A DNA stretch of 64,000 nt, from assembly GCA_028622995.1 (NCBI GenBank), contig JAJQJQ010000005.1, forward strand, positions 7,130,001-7,194,000, written 5' to 3'. The position numbers were made by a program, and so were the translations under genes. The stretch is from Panagrolaimus kolymaensis (lineage: Eukaryota; Nematoda; Chromadorea; Rhabditida; Panagrolaimidae). The notes below the pieces were generated by a model, which worked only from the letters and a program-made list of their open reading frames with translations, was not told where the DNA came from and did no database searches. Shown one piece after another: positions 60,308 through 64,000 of the stretch; the stretch's first letter is position 1, and each line of letters starts with the position of its first letter.

Positions 60308-63300
60308 CGACTAAAAAAATAAACATAAAATAAGGTTACCAACAACAAAAAGCATAAACGCAACAAAAAAAGAAGAAAAATATAAAAAAAAGGAAATTAA
60401 TGCAAAACGACTTAAAAACAGCTAATCTTTCATGTTCATCATCACGGCAACAAAAAAAAGATGAAGAAGATGGGGAGGTTGAAGGAGAAGAAGAAAAAAG
60501 AAGATGAAGGAGAGAGAGAGAAAAAAACTTTTTGAAGGAGTAAAAAAGCAAATGTTTATGAAACAAACATGAATAAAAAAGGTAGTAGCACGTTTTTCAT
60601 TAAAAAATAATTAAAAATGATTTTAGAATTGAAAAAATGTGGTGTAAGTTTTGAAAAAAAAAGAATTAATTAATAGTGGAATCTTATTATTTGCGTAAAT
60701 AATTTTCTTATGACCTTTTGCTTTTAAAGTTTAAGATATTGGTTATTTATGATTGAAGGAGTTAATAATTAATTAAGAAGATGGGATGAAAAAAAAATAT
60801 GATGTACTACATTTTTTTAAAAATATTTTATTTTAGAAACGTTGAAAAATAAAAAGATTCACGAAATCATGCAACATTTTTAGATATTCATTTTCTAGGT
60901 AAGCCTTTTTAGCTAATTAGTCTCAAAAGACGCTTTTTTTACTAAAAATAAAACGAAAAAATACCCATAAAGTTATTTGTTCATAAAACAAATTTCTTCC
61001 ACCAAATTTAATTATCTTGCAACTACTACTACCAGTATAGTAATAATTAAAAATTAAAGAAAGATATCAAATGATGATATTTAAGAGCTTCAAACAAATC
61101 CTCTTAAAAGTCATTCAATTTAAAAATGGGACTTTTTTCAAAAAAATAAAAAGATTAAAAAAGTGCAACAAAAAGGTTATCAAGAAAATAAAACTGCGCT
61201 CATAAAAAAATATCAAAACTAAACTTCCAAAAAAAAATATTTGTAAAGATTTAGTTTTAGAATCACAAAAAATGCTCTTCTCTGCATCCAATGTTGCTTC
61301 AAAAAATGGTAACAATACACAATTGATAGAAGCCTTTATAAACCCCAATGAATTGTTTGCTCCTGAACTAAATCTCATCAACAACAAAAAAAACCAATAA
61401 CAAAAGAGGTGTTCGAAACACAAAAAAGACTATTGTTTTTTAAAGAATTTTTTTTGAGAACAAATCTCTCCATTTTTTAAAACCCAAAAATGGATGGTCC
61501 AACAAAAAAAAAATATTATCAGACAAAAGTCAAGCAAACCAAAGCTCTTTTTTTTTGCTCTTTGCTGTTGCGCAAAAAGAAGAGCTTTTATTTGCACAAC
61601 AAAAAAAACTCAAGCATTTATTTTGATGGTCATTTTTAGTATCAGCGTTATTTACTTATTACTTACCTCTTTAGTTTACTTTTTTTTTCTTTTTCGTGAT
61701 AATTGCGTAAAAAAAAAGAGAAGAGAATATATTTGCACGGTAAAAAAGAAGAAGAAAGAAAGCAATTATGGAATGACCCTATTTTTTGTCTGAGGTGCTG
61801 CTGTTGTTATATCGCAAAAACTTTTTGCAAGAAACAAAAAAAAAGAACTCAAAGTGAAGATAATTTTTATGAAGATCGTGAGCTCAAAATTTGAACAAAA
61901 CGAATGGGAGATAATGCATTTTCTCGATAGAAATCTTCTTGGGGACAAAAATAAGTAAGCAAAAAAAAAAAAAAGATGAAAGAAAGAATATTAAAATTTG
62001 TCTAAAATAATACATATTTTTATTTTGTTTATTAAAATTATAAATCTTTTTTTCTTCTTTCTTTCAAAAAAGCTGTGGTTTCTCATTAATGAAAAAGAAG
62101 GCAGCATTCACTTAGAAGAGACTCTCTCGTGCTCCCGGGTGGTGAACCTTCTTTTGCTTCGAGCATTCTATGAATGAAGAAGCACGCGATGAAAGATGTG
62201 CACCAAATTAATGAGGAAAAGGAAGAAGAAATAGTAAGTGGAAACAAGCTGTTAATTCGACCCTCTAGCATTCATATTTTGCAAGGAAGACATAGTAGTT
62301 GTTAGCTACTAATTCTTTATGAGGAAGAATGATGCTTCATGCGCAGAAGAAAAATAAATCTTGCTCCCCAACTAACAAGATTATCCTCAATTTTTCTGCA
62401 AAAATAAAACAAAACAATACTTTGGCTTTCATTACAAACAAATAACACAAGTAAGTTATATGTCTAACTTAAAATAGAAAAAAATATGTAGGAAGGAAGG
62501 TTGGCATGGTGAATTTTGACTAAATTTATCATAGCCTAATTTAATTTCTTCTTCCAAAAAAAGCGGACAGGTGTTTTATAATAAAATTTTCTTTGATTTG
62601 ACTTTTTTCTTTGGAGCAAAATAACAAAGAATATGATTCGATTCAAAATGCGTGTGTGGTACAGTCAGCAAATTTGGAAACTGAACATTGACCTTTTTAT
62701 AAAAAAGCTAGTTTGATATTTTTAAAATGTTTTCAATCAAACGTTGACTACAGAATTTTTAAACTTTTTATTTAAAAAGTCAACTGAGCAATTTTATAAA
62801 AGTTTTACAACCAAGGAAGATGGTGGCATTATAAAGGTGTCTCGAAAAAAATAACTGGGGCATTTCCTTCACTTTTGATTCAAGATCCCTAATATCATCC
62901 ACATTAAAACTCCCGTAAAATATGAAACTATATTTAAAAAAGGGCAACGATTTTTAAATTCAATCATTTCTGCTCTAAATAACGAAAACTCTAAATCATT
63001 TTTTAAGAGATACTTTTTTAATCCCATTTTCCTAGTACTTTTTAAATATCCTCAAAAACGTTTTGAAAAAAGAAAAAGCTTTTATATATATTTTTTGGTA
63101 AATGTTAAAAACCCTCGTGACCTGATTAATAACAGGAAACGACAAACTTCCACAAAAACCTTTTAAAGTTTTTTTTTCTTCGTAAATCAAAGCGAGGAGT
63201 GATGGTGAATGATAAACTTTTTTCCAACAAGCCTTATTAAAAAAAAAAAGAAAGAAAGATGACGATAATAATTTTTAAATATGACGACTATAACCAACCA

Positions 63301-64000
63301 TTTTAATTATCAAAAAATCAAAAGAACAAATTAAATTTAAAGAAGAAGCGAGATTTAAAAAAATGAGGTAAAAATTTAGTTCACGGGTTCAATTGATTTT
63401 TTTTGGAATTTTTATGCTTTTGCCCTAAAAAAACTCATGAAATATTAGTTCATTGTTACGTTTATTTTTTGCGCAACCTTTTTTTTCTTCCTCCTGAAAA
63501 AAAAATGGAGAAGATGGTGTTATATATTTTTTAAAGTCAATAATCTTTATAAAAAAAACTAACCAAAAAAGAAAAAAAAAGAAATGGGATTTTCCACGTG
63601 TGGTATGGTATATGGACTCGAGCATGATTTTAGGCAATTGAGCTTATTTTGATATTTTTTTTTGGGAAATGGTGAAAAAGGTCAATTTGTTGAGTGGGTT
63701 TTTGGTATGAAAGAATGTAGCCACGACCAAACCATGATTTCCCAAATTTTAAATTGAAGAAAAAAATAAAAAAAGATGCAACTCTTTTGGTTAGAGTAAT
63801 CTTTGTAGGTCAAAGAACAACACAGAATTATGTATCTTAAAAAAGCCACATTCAAAGTTTTATTTATTAAATAATAGTCAACGGATATTTGCCATAAGCT
63901 TGAGGCAAATTTGAAACAAATAAAAATAGTTTACTTTTTGGTAAAGAGAAAGAATAAAAAGAATGCCATGATGCTTAAACAAATATTTGCTTAAAAGATA
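60308..64000. other. 3.7-kb region without recognised gene
   Basis: AT-rich DNA with purine-rich stretches (AAGAAGAAG runs at 60360-60540 and around 61700-61760) upstream of the neprilysin gene. None of the small frames joins into an exon chain. A CCACGTGTGG site lies at about 63594. A slightly GC-richer patch at 62080-62300 shows no coding frame with family features. Confidence 0.45.

Noticed and set aside
62086..62271. 61-codon minus-strand frame in a GC-richer patch
   Set aside because: No start context, no exons to join and no recognisable motif.
1..64000. Horizontal transfer, CRISPR, tRNA or rRNA genes
   Set aside because: All multi-exon genes have normal short nematode introns and animal-type domains. 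No spaced repeats, no B-box-like GTTCRANTC with cloverleaf context and no rRNA sequence were recognised by eye.

Overview
This is AT-rich animal DNA, almost certainly from a nematode. Introns are short (mostly 33-55 nt) with TTTTAG/TTTCAG acceptors. Many first exons start a few bases after a splice-acceptor-like sequence with no upstream partner, as expected for spliced-leader trans-splicing. There is an operon-like SUB1-CPSF3 pair, a Thr-rich C6 (DUF281-like) secreted protein, and two members of a divergent nematode-type F-box-like family. Those families and the intron style suggest clade IV (perhaps Panagrolaimidae), but that placement is inference. No tRNA, rRNA or CRISPR array was recognised.

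Region 1 (1-14836) is a direct tandem duplication of about 7418 bp. Each unit carries a 76-residue protein gene, a degraded Ty3/gypsy-type gag-pro fragment (minus), a HAT-repeat plus F-box-like fusion gene (minus), the PC4/SUB1 coactivator gene, and the 5' part of CPSF3 (CPSF-73). Only the second unit runs into a complete CPSF3 gene (14079-16378). In the first unit CPSF3 is cut in intron 3 and spliced-looking sequence joins it to the start of unit 2. The units look identical except near the right breakpoint. They may be a very recent duplication or an assembly artefact.

Region 2 (16733-36879) holds an ADAM metalloprotease (minus), a 7-kb gene desert, RCC1 (plus), an SH2-tyrosine kinase (minus), the peroxisomal half-transporter ABCD3/PMP70 (minus), an F-box-like gene (minus) and SmE (minus). 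A ~590-bp segment with the tail of ABCD3 is duplicated, decayed, on the far side of the RCC1 and kinase genes.

Region 3 (37298-44270) holds a Lys-rich single-pass membrane protein preceded by an overlapping upstream ORF, a secreted C-type lectin plus fibrinogen-domain fusion, a secreted Thr-rich mucin-like protein built of in-phase repeat exons, and a NADAR (YbiA-like) domain protein.

Region 4 (45845-60307) holds a p50RhoGAP-type protein, a neuronal-calcium-sensor-like EF-hand protein, a single-pass membrane protein, a GSK3-family kinase and a secreted neprilysin (M13). The last 3.7 kb has no recognisable gene.

Gene models were built by joining exons at GT-AG (three times GC-AG or ambiguous) sites with the reading frame checked across every junction. 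Names rest on recognisable motifs, not on database searches. No clearly new multi-gene system was found. The most unusual items are the tandem duplication with its truncated CPSF3, the HAT/F-box-like fusion, the CTLD-FReD fusion, the NADAR gene, the modular mucin exons and the gag-pro frame broken only by TGA/TAG codons.
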